A DNA stretch of 16,316 nucleotides from Giesbergeria sp. (GTDB lineage: Bacteria > Pseudomonadota > Gammaproteobacteria > Burkholderiales > Burkholderiaceae_C): assembly GCA_017987055.1 (NCBI GenBank), contig JAGNUJ010000002.1, forward strand, positions 15,769 through 32,084, read 5' to 3'. The first letter of the stretch is position 1, and every line of letters begins with the position of its first letter. The position numbers were made by a program, and so were the translations under genes. A model generated the notes under the pieces. It did no database searches. It saw only the letters and a list, made by a program, of their open reading frames with translations, and was not told the DNA's origin. Of the stretch, positions 1-6,864 are shown piece by piece.

Positions 1-620
1 TGAGCAATCCACACTTTCAAAAACACACCTCCAGCGCATCTAGCGCTGCCAACTATCAAGAAATGAAGAGGGGAGCTCGGGCGTTCAGCGCCGCTGCTGC
101 AGCGTCCGGCAACTCCGGCAACTCCGGTACCTCTGGAGCCTCTGGTGCTTTTGGCGATTCGGCACAGGGCTTACTCAATCTGCCAACGCCTTGGAGTCAA
201 TGTTTCGACCTGCAGCGCCAACAACTGGCGTGGTTGACCGAGTGCGCCAGCGCGCTGTTTCGTGGCGCGGAATCCGTGCGTAAAACCCAGCAAGAAGCGG
301 CCAACCGGGCGTCCGTCCACTATGCGGCTACCGCCCAACGGCTGCGCACCACAGAGCAATCCCAAGATTGGCTGGAGTTGCTGTCAGTGCCGCTGACCAT
401 AGACATCGAAGGCAGTGAGAAGTATTGGGCTGAGCTGGCCGCCGCCTCGGTGCAGACCCAGACTGAACTTATCCACAGCATCTACCAGCTGTTTGAGAGC
501 GATAAAGCACCCGAAAGCGCGTCGACCGCTTCGATGCAAAAAATCTGGCAAACGGGCATTCCACCGCTGGCTGGCAGCTTGTTTAGCAATGGCTTGCATG
601 GGCAGCCACAGCAGGCTTGA
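1..620 (+). CDS. Phasin family protein (5' end at window edge)
   Basis: Probable polyhydroxyalkanoate granule-associated protein (Phasin_2-like), which would coat PHA storage granules in the cytoplasm. The frame is open from base 3 with no stop. Bases 1-2 are TG, followed by codons reading SNPHFQKHTSS, so the true start is probably an ATG whose A lies one base outside the window. An internal ATG at 63 would give 185 residues. After a Ser/Ala/Gly-rich N-terminal region (GNS/GTS/GAS triplets) comes about 110 residues of predicted amphipathic helix (LQRQQLAWLTECASALFRG to ELIHSIYQLF). It contains a conserved-looking W-x-E-L-(8)-Q-T-Q-T-E-L ending typical of phasins. There are no membrane segments. 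It stands alone, convergent with the minus-strand operon. The family call comes from pattern recognition only; an unrelated helical protein is possible. Confidence 0.6.
   Translation, partial: SNPHFQKHTSSASSAANYQEMKRGARAFSAAAAASGNSGNSGTSGASGAFGDSAQGLLNLPTPWSQCFDLQRQQLAWLTECASALFRGAESVRKTQQEAANRASVHYAATAQRLRTTEQSQDWLELLSVPLTIDIEGSEKYWAELAAASVQTQTELIHSIYQLFESDKAPESASTASMQKIWQTGIPPLAGSLFSNGLHGQPQQA
108..152 (+). repeat. 9-bp in-frame tandem repeat (G-x-S units)
   Basis: Two perfect GGCAACTCC units (108-116, 117-125) are followed by degenerate copies GGTACCTCT, GGAGCCTCT and GGTGCTTTT. They encode GNS-GNS-GTS-GAS-GAF, a flexible linker at the N-terminus of the phasin-like protein. Unit-number variation would stay in frame. 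Confidence 0.7.
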
Positions 621-628
621 AACTCTCA

Positions 629-670
629 ATTGCTTCTGATTTGATAGCTAGTACCGCTCGCATATAAAGG
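629..670 (-). repeat. Dispersed intergenic repeat, copy A (reverse orientation, divergent)
   Basis: The segment reading ATTGC...TTGATAGCTAGTACCGCTCGCATATAAAGG resembles the reverse complement of the repeat seen at 6116, 13969 and 15995 (GATAGCT core, then a GCG-centred segment, then TATA/AAAGG). It is the most divergent copy. It lies in the 121-bp gap between the convergent phasin and GTPase genes. The rest of this gap is AT-rich and shows no clear terminator. Confidence 0.5.
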
Positions 671-741
671 GGTACGGGCATATTTAACATATATTTTTAG
701 AGTGTCGAAGCGTTGTGCCGCGTATGAGCGCTATGAGCGCA

Positions 742-2175
742 TTAACTGCACTGAGGTGGCTGCAGCAGCACCCGCAGCCGCTGGCCCGTGCGCTCGACCA
801 AGGCGCTGCGGCGGGCATCGGTGCTGGCCTGAGCAGTTGGCGGGTTTTCCCATTGCGGGTGACTGCGCGCCGCAGCCAAGCTGGCGATCAGCGCGTGCAA
901 GTCACTTTCGTCGTCCTCTTTTGACTCTTGACCTTGGCGCGTCAGCGTTGTTGCTGGTGCCACATGCATCTTTAGCCATGCGGCATGGCCGCGCTGGTCC
1001 AGCGCGGCGCACAGCCGCAGCATGCTGTCCGCCAGCACCAGCAGCACGGCGTTTTCTAGCGTCAGTTCTTCCACGCCGCGCATTCGGTTGGCGATTTTGC
1101 GTGGCACTTGGCTCCAGCCTTGGCTGGCCAAACCGCCCACCGCTGCCCCCAGCGCCGTGCCGGTGCCCAGCGACAAACCCGCCAGCGCCACATCGGCCAC
1201 CAAGCCGACCGCTGCGCCCACGGCCGCGCCCGTGCCCAGCTTTTGGCTGGCGTCTTTCAAGGTGTGGACGTTGAACAAATCTGCTTCCCAGCGCCCTTGC
1301 GTCCACGGCGCCACATCAACTTCGGCATCGTTTTTGTCAAAGCCGTACACCGCCAGCAGCGCTTGCACGCAGGCGGTGACTTGCGCAGCAACATCTTTTT
1401 TAAAGCGGCGCAGCAAAGCGGCTTTGCGCTGTGCGTCCTGCACATCGGCGGGCGACAGGTCGCGGCGCATGGCGGCGGCGCTGACCAGTAAGCTGGCGAC
1501 CAGCTCGCGCGCGGCGCGGCGGCGCTCTAGGCTTTGCCAATCGAGCTCGTCGATGACGTCTTGCAACTGCGCGCGGCGCTCGCGCAGCAGCACGCCTAGG
1601 TCTTCGTACAACTGGCGCTCGGCCCCCATGAAGGGCGCCACGGCGTCGAACTGCACGCAGGTGTGCAGGTGATACGCCGTTAGCGTCTCGCGCCACTGCG
1701 CTGCGTGGCTGGCCGGGTGGTTGCTGAAGTTGAGCACCGGCATCACCGGCTTGGCGCAGGCGGCGAGGATTTCAATCTCGTAACGGTATTTGGGCAGCAC
1801 CGCTTGGCGGCAGTCGATGACGTAGATGGCAGCGTCGCAGGCCAGCAGTGTGCGCAGCACTTTGGCCTCTTGCTCAAACGCGGCCTTGGCCTCGGGGCCA
1901 CGCAAAAAGGCGCGCACGCGCTCGACCGGCGTGGCGTCGGGCAGCAGCGTTTTTAGGTAATGCAGCAGCGCGGCGGAGTCTTCCAAGCCCGGCGTGTCGT
2001 GGTAGCGCACGGCGCTGGTGCCGTCGATGTACAAATCGACACTTTCAACATGGCGCGTAGTGCCGGGGCTGTCAGAAACTTCACCAAAGTCGCGCCGCCG
2101 CACCAGCGTGCGCAAGAGCGAGGTTTTGCCGACGTTGGTGTGGCCAACTACGGCAATGTCAATCGGTGCGGTCAT
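742..2175 (-). CDS. GTPase / DUF3482 domain protein
   Basis: A 477-residue TRAFAC-type GTPase with an N-terminal Era-like G domain and a C-terminal DUF3482 region. G1/P-loop is GHTNVGKTS (11-19), a probable G2 is in SPGTTRH (36-42), and G3 is DTPG (60-63). The usual G4 NKxD is not visible; LNFSNHP (148-154) stands at its expected place. Residues 313-350 form a Gly/Ala-rich hydrophobic stretch (GAAVGAAVGLV...GTALGAAVGG) that could insert in or lie on the membrane. The start codon lies inside the end of the DUF2868 gene (17-nt overlap), so translation is probably coupled. It is the last gene of the five-gene operon. The molecular role is unknown; the pairing with DUF2868 is a recurrent neighbourhood as I recall it. 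Partnership with the MCE genes is inferred. Confidence 0.88.
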   Translation of the reverse strand: MTAPIDIAVVGHTNVGKTSLLRTLVRRRDFGEVSDSPGTTRHVESVDLYIDGTSAVRYHDTPGLEDSAALLHYLKTLLPDATPVERVRAFLRGPEAKAAFEQEAKVLRTLLACDAAIYVIDCRQAVLPKYRYEIEILAACAKPVMPVLNFSNHPASHAAQWRETLTAYHLHTCVQFDAVAPFMGAERQLYEDLGVLLRERRAQLQDVIDELDWQSLERRRAARELVASLLVSAAAMRRDLSPADVQDAQRKAALLRRFKKDVAAQVTACVQALLAVYGFDKNDAEVDVAPWTQGRWEADLFNVHTLKDASQKLGTGAAVGAAVGLVADVALAGLSLGTGTALGAAVGGLASQGWSQVPRKIANRMRGVEELTLENAVLLVLADSMLRLCAALDQRGHAAWLKMHVAPATTLTRQGQESKEDDESDLHALIASLAAARSHPQWENPPTAQASTDARRSALVERTGQRLRVLLQPPQCS

Positions 2176-3601
2176 GGCGTTTTTTTATCCAGCTTTGGAC
2201 TTCGCACAAATTGTGCAGGCACGTCAGTTGCGGCGCATTGGGCTTATCTAGCCAGTCGTGCCAGCGCGGCGGCGGCACGGGTGCGCTGGGGTTCTGGCCA
2301 TACAGCCATAGCGCGCTGTGCTGGGCGTGGTGGGCGGCATCGCGCAAAAACCGCTCGGTGCCTCGGTCGGGGGTGGCGCTGGCATCACACACCAGCACCA
2401 AGGCTTGCGGACGCAATTGCGCCAGCGCGGCCAAGATGCGGCTGCGCTCTTCGATGCTGCCGGCAATGCTTTCGACCAGCGCGGCCTGCTGCGCCAATGG
2501 CTGTGGCCATTCAAGCGGCGCGGTCAGTTCAAAGGCCACCAGCGCCAGCACCGGTTGATAAGCACCGCCAAGCAGCGGCGCGGTCGGCGCGGCGCTCGGC
2601 GCAACCTGCTCCACATCCGTAATGCGCGACGGCTGCAGCGCTGCAAAGCGCGCCAGCAACTGCCGGAAATACGGCTCTGCCGTGTCCAGCGCCACCCGAT
2701 TTTTGCGCCGCTGCCACACGCCCCAGCACAGCGCGGCGCACAGCAAACGCGGCAACAGGCCGTACACCAGCACGCAACCCAGCAGCCACAGCGCGCCAGT
2801 GCGGGCGGGAATCGCCAATTGCCCCGTGACCGCATCGATCTGCAAAGACGCCACGCCTTCAGGCACCGCAAAACCCAGTAGCCCAGGCAACCAGCCGGTG
2901 ATCTGCACAAACGCATCAAAAAACGCGGGACTGAGGATGGTGCTTTCCCACGTCAACTGGTATTGGCGCAGGGCAAACGCCAGCAGCAAGCCCAGCAGCA
3001 CCAGCACAAACGAGGCCGTCCAAACCACGTGGCTGACCAGCCCAAACGCCCACGGTGCCAAGCGCGACGCGCGCAGCAACTCTTTAGCGGCGCTGACCAG
3101 CGCCAGCGCATGGGGCTTTTGCAGCCGCGTGCCCCACGGCCAGCGCGCCAGCAGCTGCAGCAATAACCGTCCCAGCGACACACTGGCACCCGCGCCCGGC
3201 AAGTGCCCTGCCAGCAACAAGCCCGCCAGCCACAGCAGCAAAGTCAGCGCGTGGATGCCCAACGCCGCCACAAACGCACTGCCCGCGTTGATGCTGCGCC
3301 CATCGCTCAACATGGCAAAGACGATGCCATTGGCCAGCAGCAGCACCGCCAGCGTCAGCACTGCGCTCAGCAGCCAAGCCGCGTCGCGCCAATGGGCCAG
3401 ATGCGTATCCAGCCCCAAGCGCTGACCCAGCAGCCAAGCGCGTTCGCGCAGGCGTTCTTGTCGCTGTTGGGCTTGGGGGTGCAAGCGCATGGCTTCGGCC
3501 AGCGCGTCGGCGTCGTCGAGCGGGCCGCTGCGCTCGATCGCGCGCACGGCCAGCGCCATCCACGTTTGGGTGAACGCGGTTTTGGCGAGGGGCGCGGTCA
3601 C
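2159..3601 (-). CDS. DUF2868 domain membrane protein
   Basis: A 480-residue inner-membrane protein of unknown function. Hydrophobic segments are visible at about 75-98, 108-132, 182-211 and 268-293. They are followed by a cytoplasmic-looking domain (about 300-480) with W-rich ends (PPRWHDWLDK) and an ELTAPLEWPQPL stretch characteristic of DUF2868. The start is GTG at 3601; the GTGA overlap with the stop of the upstream lipoprotein gene (4 nt) supports it over later starts. The 3' end overlaps the GTPase start by 17 nt. The consistent pairing with a DUF3482 GTPase suggests the two proteins act together at the membrane (inference). No enzymatic motif is seen. Confidence 0.88.
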   Translation of the reverse strand: MTAPLAKTAFTQTWMALAVRAIERSGPLDDADALAEAMRLHPQAQQRQERLRERAWLLGQRLGLDTHLAHWRDAAWLLSAVLTLAVLLLANGIVFAMLSDGRSINAGSAFVAALGIHALTLLLWLAGLLLAGHLPGAGASVSLGRLLLQLLARWPWGTRLQKPHALALVSAAKELLRASRLAPWAFGLVSHVVWTASFVLVLLGLLLAFALRQYQLTWESTILSPAFFDAFVQITGWLPGLLGFAVPEGVASLQIDAVTGQLAIPARTGALWLLGCVLVYGLLPRLLCAALCWGVWQRRKNRVALDTAEPYFRQLLARFAALQPSRITDVEQVAPSAAPTAPLLGGAYQPVLALVAFELTAPLEWPQPLAQQAALVESIAGSIEERSRILAALAQLRPQALVLVCDASATPDRGTERFLRDAAHHAQHSALWLYGQNPSAPVPPPRWHDWLDKPNAPQLTCLHNLCEVQSWIKKRHDRTD

Positions 3602-4278
3602 GGTTTGCTTTCTGGCATTGCGCCGTATTCAACGATGGCAATGCGCCGCTGCAGACGGGCGACTTCGTCTGCGTCACCCGCTGATTGCGCGCTTTTGCTT
3701 TGCAGCAGCAGCCACGCCAGCAGCGGCCTGCGCCAGCCTTGGGCCGACGCCGTGTCAGTGGCCAATGCCATCACCGCCCGATCAGCGCGACCGGTTTGCA
3801 GCAGCACACCTGCAGCGACGAGGCGCGGCAGCGGCTCGGTGATAGCTTGCAGCGCAGCGGCAGGGTTGGCAGCAGTGGCAACGCTTTGCTGTGCGATAGG
3901 CAGCAGCGTAATGCGGTTGACATCCAAGCGGCCAGCCAGATAGTCGGCATAGGCCTGCTCGGCCATCCCCGTATCGGCGCGCAGCGCCTCAAACGCGGTG
4001 CAGGGTTCGATGTGCAGGCTGGCCACTTGCGCAGCGCAGCGCAGCAGCTCGACGCGCGCCAGCAGCACCGGGTCGCCGGTGCGGGCGGTGGCGGCGCGGG
4101 CGCGCTCGAATTCGAGTTTTTCTAATCGCTGCTTGCCCTGTAAAAAGGCGGCGACTGCACGTTGCGCTGTGCTGTCGGCGCTCATTTGCCAGTCCGGCAC
4201 CGGAGGATGGTTGGCGCAGCCACTCAAAAGCACCAGCGCAGCAACTAATAAAAAAGAGCGGACAGGACGCAGCTTCAT
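3598..4278 (-). CDS. Uncharacterised lipoprotein of the MCE operon
   Basis: A 226-residue lipoprotein. The N-terminus MKLRPVRSFLLVAALVLLSGC has a clear signal and a lipobox L-S-G-C with Cys21. Residue +2 is Ala, so outer-membrane sorting is likely. The mature part is almost entirely helical, with Ala/Leu-rich repeats (AFLQGKQRLEKLEFERARAA, ARVELLRCAAQVA) that recall TPR-like folds. I do not recognise the family; it does not obviously resemble PqiC/DUF330-type ABC auxiliary lipoproteins, which would be expected at this place. The start at 4278 was chosen because it begins the signal peptide and overlaps the MCE stop as ATGA (4 nt); a longer in-frame form from 4314 adds 12 residues with no signal character. 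The 3' end overlaps the DUF2868 gene by 4 nt. It probably links the MCE ring to the outer membrane or periplasm (inference). Confidence 0.8.
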   Translation of the reverse strand: MKLRPVRSFLLVAALVLLSGCANHPPVPDWQMSADSTAQRAVAAFLQGKQRLEKLEFERARAATARTGDPVLLARVELLRCAAQVASLHIEPCTAFEALRADTGMAEQAYADYLAGRLDVNRITLLPIAQQSVATAANPAAALQAITEPLPRLVAAGVLLQTGRADRAVMALATDTASAQGWRRPLLAWLLLQSKSAQSAGDADEVARLQRRIAIVEYGAMPESKP

Positions 4279-5276
4279 GGCAGCTTCACCCGGTGTTCGC
4301 GGGCAAACGGCCATTTGCGGTTGATCTCATTGACCAAGCTTTCGATTTGCGTCAGATTGCTTTCGACCTCGGCGCGCAGGGCGCCCAAGTCGGCCGTGCC
4401 CTCGCGCACGTTGGCGCCAACGGCTTGGGCCTCGGCCAGCACGGCATCGACTTTTTTCAGGCTGGCGCGCGTATCGCTCAGCAGGCCGTTCAGTTGCACC
4501 ACCGTAGCGCGCACTTCAGGCATCACCCCGCCGGGGCCAAACACCTGCGTGTCGGCTTTGGCGGCCATGCCGTCCACCCGGGCCAGCAGCGCGTTGGTGC
4601 GGTCCAGCGTGATGGCCAGCTTTTTGGCATCGGCCTCGCTGCCCATCAACACTTGCAGCAGGCCGCCGGGGTTTTTCAGCCGCTCGGTCAGCACCTGCAC
4701 GTTGTCCAGCGTCACACCCAGCGGCGAGCCCGGGCCGGTCAGCGTGTTGAGGTTGTTGATCAATTCGCGCGCCGAGCCGACCAGCACCGGAATTTCCGCC
4801 GTCGCGTCGCCGCGCAGCACTGGGCGCACGGCGTTGGGTGCCAGCACCGGGTCGGTCAGGATGCCGCTGTAGGCCTTGATGGTGGTGCCGCCGACCAAGC
4901 CGCGCACCAGCGTGAAGATGCTCGACTCGCGCAGCCAGTGCGCATCTTTGCGCGGCACGTCCACGATGATGTGGGCGCTGCCGCCCTCGGTCAGCTCAAT
5001 GCGGCGCACCCGGCCAATCGGAAAGCCCGAGAACGTCATGTCCATGCCAACGACCACGCCTTCAGAGTCGTCCACCGTCAGCACCAGTGTTTGCGTCGGC
5101 TCAAACGCGCCGCGTGCGTACAGCAAATACACGCCCGAGCCAAGAATTAGCGCCAGCGTAAACAGCAGCAGCGCCATCGCTTTGAGCTGCAAATGCGCGA
5201 CGGGGCGCAGCGTCTCGGGCGGCGGCAACGGCGCAGCAGCGGGGCAAGGAGAATTTGGTGAAGTTGATTCAGTCAT
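4275..5276 (-). CDS. MlaD/MCE family substrate-binding protein
   Basis: A 333-residue protein of the MCE family, the periplasmic ring-forming lipid-binding component of MlaFEDB-type transporters. A Pro-rich cytoplasmic N-terminus (1-25) is followed by one membrane helix (about 33-53). The MCE domain comes next (about 59-135), with the signature pattern SEGVVVGMDMTFSGFPIGRV and GLVGGTTIKAYSG. A long C-terminal helical region (about 165-325) has heptad-like Leu/Val spacing (LINNLNTLT, LLARVDGMA, LRAEVESNLTQIESLVNEI) that should form the coiled-coil stalk. The start codon is 6 nt after the permease stop. No ATPase gene lies between permease and MCE gene, which differs from the usual E-F-D order. 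The substrate is unknown; phospholipid is the family expectation. Confidence 0.9.
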   Translation of the reverse strand: MTESTSPNSPCPAAAPLPPPETLRPVAHLQLKAMALLLFTLALILGSGVYLLYARGAFEPTQTLVLTVDDSEGVVVGMDMTFSGFPIGRVRRIELTEGGSAHIIVDVPRKDAHWLRESSIFTLVRGLVGGTTIKAYSGILTDPVLAPNAVRPVLRGDATAEIPVLVGSARELINNLNTLTGPGSPLGVTLDNVQVLTERLKNPGGLLQVLMGSEADAKKLAITLDRTNALLARVDGMAAKADTQVFGPGGVMPEVRATVVQLNGLLSDTRASLKKVDAVLAEAQAVGANVREGTADLGALRAEVESNLTQIESLVNEINRKWPFAREHRVKLP

Positions 5277-5282
5277 GGCGCG

Positions 5283-6083
5283 TCAATAGTAATTGCCGAC
5301 CAGCGAGACCACTTCAATCAGCAGCAGCACCGCAAACATCCGCGCTAGGCCGCCCAGCTCCGAGTCAGGCCGCGCGCGTTCGCCGGTGTCATACAGACCC
5401 GCCGTGGCCGGAATCAGTGCCACCGCCATGCTAGAGAACAGCGTTTTGAGCACAAACACCAGCGTCACCGCCGGCGCAAACACGTGGCCAAACATGCGCG
5501 TGTACGAAGGCAGGCCGGCCAAATTGAAGCCATAGACGCTCAAATACGCCATCACCAGCGCCACCACGCACGACAGCGCCGCCAGCGTGATGCTGGCAAA
5601 CACCCCGGCCACTACGCGCGGCAGCAGCTCCATGCGCACCGGGTCACAGCCGTGGCTGCGCAGCTGCGCCAAGTAGCCCGACTGGCGCAGCTTGGCCAAC
5701 TGCGCGCCGTGCGCAATGGTGCAGCGCATGGCGACAAACAGCGTCGCTGTCAGCGGAATCAGCTCTAGCACCAGCACCCGAATCACCATCTCCAGCGCGT
5801 AACGCGACAGGCCGTAACTGAGCGCAGTGACGACGACGATGTGCGTAATCACCAAACACAGCAGCGCCGCCAGCACGGTAAAGCCCATCAGGTTGGGCGC
5901 CGTGGCGTGGTAGACGTGGTGCATCAGGCTGCGCCGGGCGGTGCGGGTGTAGCTCGACGGCGACAACACCAGCACCAGCACGACCGCGCCCAAATAAATA
6001 ATGCGTCCCCACGCCAGCGCCCAGCGCAGCGGCGTGCGCCACAGGCGCTGGGACACTGAATAGCCGGGCAGGTGTGAAATCAT
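5283..6083 (-). CDS. MlaE-family ABC transporter permease (divergent)
   Basis: A 266-residue polytopic inner-membrane protein, close to the usual MlaE length (about 260). Hydrophobic segments are evident at about 29-41, 63-90, 97-118, 150-180, 190-220 and 245-262. Family landmarks are recognisable: LELIPLTATLFVA matches the RELGPVLTALLVA block, and GCDPVRMELLPRVVAG matches the GVDPxRYLVxPR block. Between them, acidic positions I recall as conserved in the ATPase-facing segment (ELG...TEQIDAL) read QLA...SGYLAQL. First gene of the operon; its promoter must lie in the 137-bp divergent region holding repeat copy B. No strong ribosome-binding site is seen before the ATG at 6083. A second ATG at 6091 is out of frame. 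Function would be lipid translocation with the MCE partner. Confidence 0.85.
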   Translation of the reverse strand: MISHLPGYSVSQRLWRTPLRWALAWGRIIYLGAVVLVLVLSPSSYTRTARRSLMHHVYHATAPNLMGFTVLAALLCLVITHIVVVTALSYGLSRYALEMVIRVLVLELIPLTATLFVAMRCTIAHGAQLAKLRQSGYLAQLRSHGCDPVRMELLPRVVAGVFASITLAALSCVVALVMAYLSVYGFNLAGLPSYTRMFGHVFAPAVTLVFVLKTLFSSMAVALIPATAGLYDTGERARPDSELGGLARMFAVLLLIEVVSLVGNYY

Positions 6084-6106
6084 CGGTGCATGATACTAAA
6101 TTTATA

Positions 6107-6124
6107 GCTAGAATGGCTTCTAGC
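6107..6124. repeat. Perfect short hairpin in the divergent intergenic region
   Basis: GCTAGAA (6107-6113) and TTCTAGC (6118-6124) form a perfect 7-bp inverted repeat with a TGGC loop. It overlaps the start of repeat copy B and lies 24 bp upstream of the permease start, so it would sit in the 5' leader or promoter of the operon. Confidence 0.55.
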
Positions 6125-6162
6125 CCTTTAAATACGTGCGCTAGCAGCTATTGTTTTAGTAG
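6116..6162 (+). repeat. Dispersed intergenic repeat, copy B
   Basis: GCTTCTAGCCCTTTAAATAC continues into GTGCGCTAGCAGCTATTGTTTTAGTAG. It shares a 22-nt identical block (TCTAGCCC...ACGTGCG) with copy D at 13969 and the GTGCGCTAGCAGCTAT block with copy E at 15995. It sits between the divergently transcribed permease and DUF411 genes. Confidence 0.8.
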
Positions 6163-6209
6163 TGTGCTTGCGCATGGCGTTTGGTTTCGGTAGGGCGTTT
6201 TTTTGAATC

Positions 6210-6214
6210 AGGAG
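6210..6214 (+). promoter_or_regulatory. Ribosome-binding site of the DUF411 gene
   Basis: AGGAG lies 6 nt before the ATG at 6221 and decides the start over the in-frame TTG at 6203. Confidence 0.7.
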
Positions 6215-6220
6215 AGCACC

Positions 6221-6715
6221 ATGCAACAACCCACCAACCGCCGCCAATCCTTCAAGCTGCTGGCCGCCTTTGCCGCCAGCCTGAGCAGCCTTCCCGCGCT
6301 GGCCAGCGCCGCCAGCACTAAAACACCCATGGAAGTCTGGAAAGACCCCAGCTGTGGCTGCTGCAAAGACTGGATTGTGCTGATGGAGCAAAGCGGCTTT
6401 GCCGTCAAAGTCCACGAGGTAGGCAACAACGGCGTGCGCGCCCAACTGGGCCTGCCGCAGCGTCTGGGCTCTTGCCACACCGCCTTGGTCGGTGGCTATT
6501 TGATCGAAGGCCATGTACCCGCCGCCGATGTGAGAAAACTGCTCAAGGAAAAGCCCAAGGCGTTGGGCATTGTCGTGCCCGGTATGCCCGTGGGCAGCCC
6601 CGGCATGGACGGCCCCGAATACGGCGGCCGCAAAGACCCGTATGACGTGCTGCTGGTCACCAAGAACCTGATGGGCAGCGATGTCTCGACCCGTGTTTTC
6701 ACCAGCTACCGCTAA
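6221..6715 (+). CDS. DUF411 family metal-binding protein, exported
   Basis: A 164-residue DUF411 protein, a periplasmic metal-binding (copper-associated) family. The N-terminus NRRQSFKLLAAFAASLSS followed by ALASAAS is a signal peptide. The twin arginines with FK resemble a Tat motif, with cleavage near residue 30. The mature part has the family hallmarks: W-K-D-P-S-C-G-C-C-K-D-W with Cys45, Cys47 and Cys48; GSCHTA with Cys85 and His86; GGYLIEGHVPA with His98; GIVVPGMPVGSPGM; and a closing Y-D-V-L-L-V. The start at 6221 was chosen because AGGAG (6210-6214) lies at proper spacing; the upstream TTG at 6203 would place extra residues before the signal. No copper-resistance genes are adjacent. 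It appears monocistronic, followed by a terminator-like repeat. Confidence 0.92.
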   Translation: MQQPTNRRQSFKLLAAFAASLSSLPALASAASTKTPMEVWKDPSCGCCKDWIVLMEQSGFAVKVHEVGNNGVRAQLGLPQRLGSCHTALVGGYLIEGHVPAADVRKLLKEKPKALGIVVPGMPVGSPGMDGPEYGGRKDPYDVLLVTKNLMGSDVSTRVFTSYR

Positions 6716-6734
6716 AACACCACTTTGAATTGAT

Positions 6735-6818
6735 AGCTGCTATCGCTTGATATACAAGGGTTTCAAGCTTATTTTGGCTTGAAACCCTTGCTGAGAATGC
6801 GCTAGCAGCTCTTTTTTT
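6735..6818 (+). terminator. Palindromic repeat copy C, terminator-like
   Basis: The outer stem AGCTGCTATCGC (6735-6746) pairs with GCGCTAGCAGCT (6799-6810) with one mismatch. An inner perfect 14-bp stem, CAAGGGTTTCAAGC (6755-6768) with GCTTGAAACCCTTG (6777-6790), has an 8-nt loop. A run of seven T follows at 6812-6818. The arms match the dispersed repeat in both orientations, so this is a head-to-head copy. It probably ends DUF411 transcription. Confidence 0.6.
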
Positions 6819-6864
6819 GATAGTTTTGTTGTCGCCTTCATTCCATTTGCGCCATAGCCGCCAT

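Noticed and set aside
651..675. GTACC...GGTAC inverted repeat as terminator between the phasin and GTPase genes
   Set aside because: Only 5 bp of stem with a 15-nt loop and no adjoining T-run.
902..1672. Long open frames on both strands opposite and within the GTPase gene
   Set aside because: They are shadows of a GC-rich gene: their translations are Arg/Ala/Pro-rich without motifs, while the annotated frame carries P-loop and DTPG motifs.
2622..3425. Plus-strand 267-codon open frame opposite the DUF2868 gene
   Set aside because: No recognisable motif or signal; a Ser/Ala-rich shadow of the Leu/Ala-rich membrane gene on the other strand.
4293..5150. Plus-strand 285-codon open frame opposite the MCE gene
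   Set aside because: His/Gln/Arg-rich translation with no domain; the minus-strand MCE frame is unambiguous.
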